A DNA stretch of 64,000 nucleotides from JBBROS01 sp965213845 (GTDB lineage Bacteria; Pseudomonadota; Alphaproteobacteria; Acetobacterales; Acetobacteraceae): positions 186,001 to 250,000 of the forward strand of contig CBDCAI010000004.1 in assembly GCA_965213845.1 (NCBI GenBank), read 5' to 3'. Of this stretch, positions 63,206 to 64,000 are shown piece after piece. The position numbers and the translations under genes were made by a program. Every line of letters begins with the position of its first letter. The stretch's first letter is position 1. The notes under the pieces are model-generated. The model did not search any database and was not told the DNA's origin. It was given only the letters and a program-made list of their open reading frames with translations.

Positions 63206-63813
63206 CTCGTTCGCATCCGGCCCGCTCCGGCCGGCCCCGTTGCATCAGGCCCCGCGGCCCCGGGCCCTGCGGCACCGGACCCTGCTGCCCCGGGCCCTGC
63301 GGCACCGGGCGAAAGCCTGGGCGGCTCTTCCCACGCATTGTCGTCAGCCGGCTTGGCGCCGTTCAAGCCCGTCCCGACCGACGGATCGGCCTTCCCCTGC
63401 AGGAACGAGGGCCGGCCATCCGGCGCCTCCTCCGCCTCGGGCTCGCCCGCCGCCCCTTCGAGCGACGACCCGTCCTCCAACACGATCTCCACCTTGTGGA
63501 AGCCCGTGCCCTTCAGCGCCACCACCAGCTTGCGTGCAAAGCCGCCGATCTCCTTGTTGACGATGAAGCGCGCGAGCTTCGGGTCGTCGGGGTCGACCAT
63601 CACCGTCCCGAACCGATGGCTTTTCGAGCCGGCAGCCCCGTCCTTCAGCCCCTTCTCAAGCGTCCGCGGCGGCTTCAGCTTGTCCAGCTTCAGGATCGCC
63701 TTGCCGTCCGCCCCCAACGCGAAGGCCATGTGGACCGGCTTGTCGACCGCAAGCTTCAGGAACCGCTTCAGCTCGGCCCGATCGCTGCCGACCTCTTCTG
63801 CCGCTTTCGCCAT
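63202..63813 (-). CDS. unrecognised protein with Gly/Ala/Pro repeat tail
   Basis: 203 residues; ATG after GGGAGGCGG. The N-terminal 130 residues form an alpha/beta domain (RFLKLAVDKPVHMAFALGADGKAILKLDKLKPPRTLEKGLKDG, then FARKLVVALKGTGFHKVEIVLEDGSSLEG). The C-terminal tail is a low-complexity repeat of GAAGPGAAGS type. Not recognised. It probably belongs to one operon with the gene below it and the partial gene at the window edge. Confidence 0.6.
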   Translation of the reverse strand: MAKAAEEVGSDRAELKRFLKLAVDKPVHMAFALGADGKAILKLDKLKPPRTLEKGLKDGAAGSKSHRFGTVMVDPDDPKLARFIVNKEIGGFARKLVVALKGTGFHKVEIVLEDGSSLEGAAGEPEAEEAPDGRPSFLQGKADPSVGTGLNGAKPADDNAWEEPPRLSPGAAGPGAAGSGAAGPGAAGPDATGPAGAGRMRTS

Positions 63814-63911
63814 AGGCCGCCTCCCTGTCGCTCGCCCCACAGGCCACGATCATAGAAGGCAACCGTCCCCCACCGAAACAGATTTCTGCCCGAAGCCCCG
63901 TCCGCCCCATC

Positions 63912-64000
63912 TCACATCCCGAGCTGGCCCAGCGTGTGGCTGTTCCGATTTCGGGCATAGCGCGCATCCCCCTTGGGGCCGTTGCCGAAGATGTTCGACC
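63912..64000 (-). CDS. C-terminal fragment of a gene cut by the window edge
   Basis: The last 28 codons read SNIFGNGPKGDARYARNRNSHTLGQLGM and TGA. Codon use matches the neighbours. The fragment is too short to assign. A gap of 98 bp separates its stop from the next leftward start. Confidence 0.5.
   Translation of the reverse strand, partial: SNIFGNGPKGDARYARNRNSHTLGQLGM

Overview
This window is a high-GC alphaproteobacterial chromosome segment. The ispH-thrB-rnhA operon, hemC-hemD-mitofilin-hemY cluster, two branched-chain-amino-acid type ABC systems, class III alcohol dehydrogenase and abundance of SDR enzymes suggest Rhodospirillales, plausibly Acetobacteraceae. That placement is inference from gene content and composition only.

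Left part (1-34.3 kb), chromosomal backbone: the coaBC 3' end and an exported SGNH-type protein; a cupin gene followed by a complete liv-type transport operon (substrate-binding protein, two permeases, two ATPases, transcribed leftward) and an HU gene; a formaldehyde/alcohol dehydrogenase with SDR enzymes; uvrC; a folB/pteridine-reductase-like pair; a small lipoprotein, a CAU tRNA and ppa; the tetrapyrrole operon hemC-hemD-mitofilin-hemY; tsaD, rlmJ, gpsA, murJ, trpS and an SDR gene that has lost its ATG; a CsbD-like protein; a flavin monooxygenase/lipocalin-like pair with a periplasmic binding protein; and a hydroxycinnamate (ferulate) module of a MarR regulator divergent from a feruloyl-CoA hydratase/lyase and an NDP-forming CoA ligase.

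Middle part (34.4-54.0 kb), mobile island: it opens with a Tn7-like transposon end made of the terminus TGTCGAG and four copies of an 18-bp repeat. Then come a 932-bp IS5-family element and the leftward transposition operon tnsA-tnsB-tnsC-tniQ, whose genes overlap by 4 bp each. The TniQ protein carries a large C-terminal extension with a tandemly duplicated module. To the right lie a leftward three-gene cassette (soluble FtsH-like AAA+/M41 protease, calcineurin-type phosphoesterase, 72-residue protein), a rightward arsenic operon (arsR-arsI-aqpS-arsC-arsH-MFS), small leftward genes, a C5 cytosine methyltransferase gene and two more copies of the same IS. Several cargo genes are broken: the phosphoesterase by a frameshift, the MFS transporter by TAG and the methyltransferase by TGA. 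The right transposon end could not be found, so the island may be immobile or rearranged by the IS copies.

Right part (54.0-64 kb), backbone again: rnhA, thrB, ispH (leftward), a lipoprotein, then a tandem glycine riboswitch and the glycine-cleavage genes gcvT-gcvH-gcvP, a RidA protein and an unrecognised leftward gene set with glycine-rich linkers. gcvT has two compensating frameshifts and gcvP carries many indels although its protein motifs are well preserved. That pattern points either to a local sequence-quality problem or to recent pseudogenisation.
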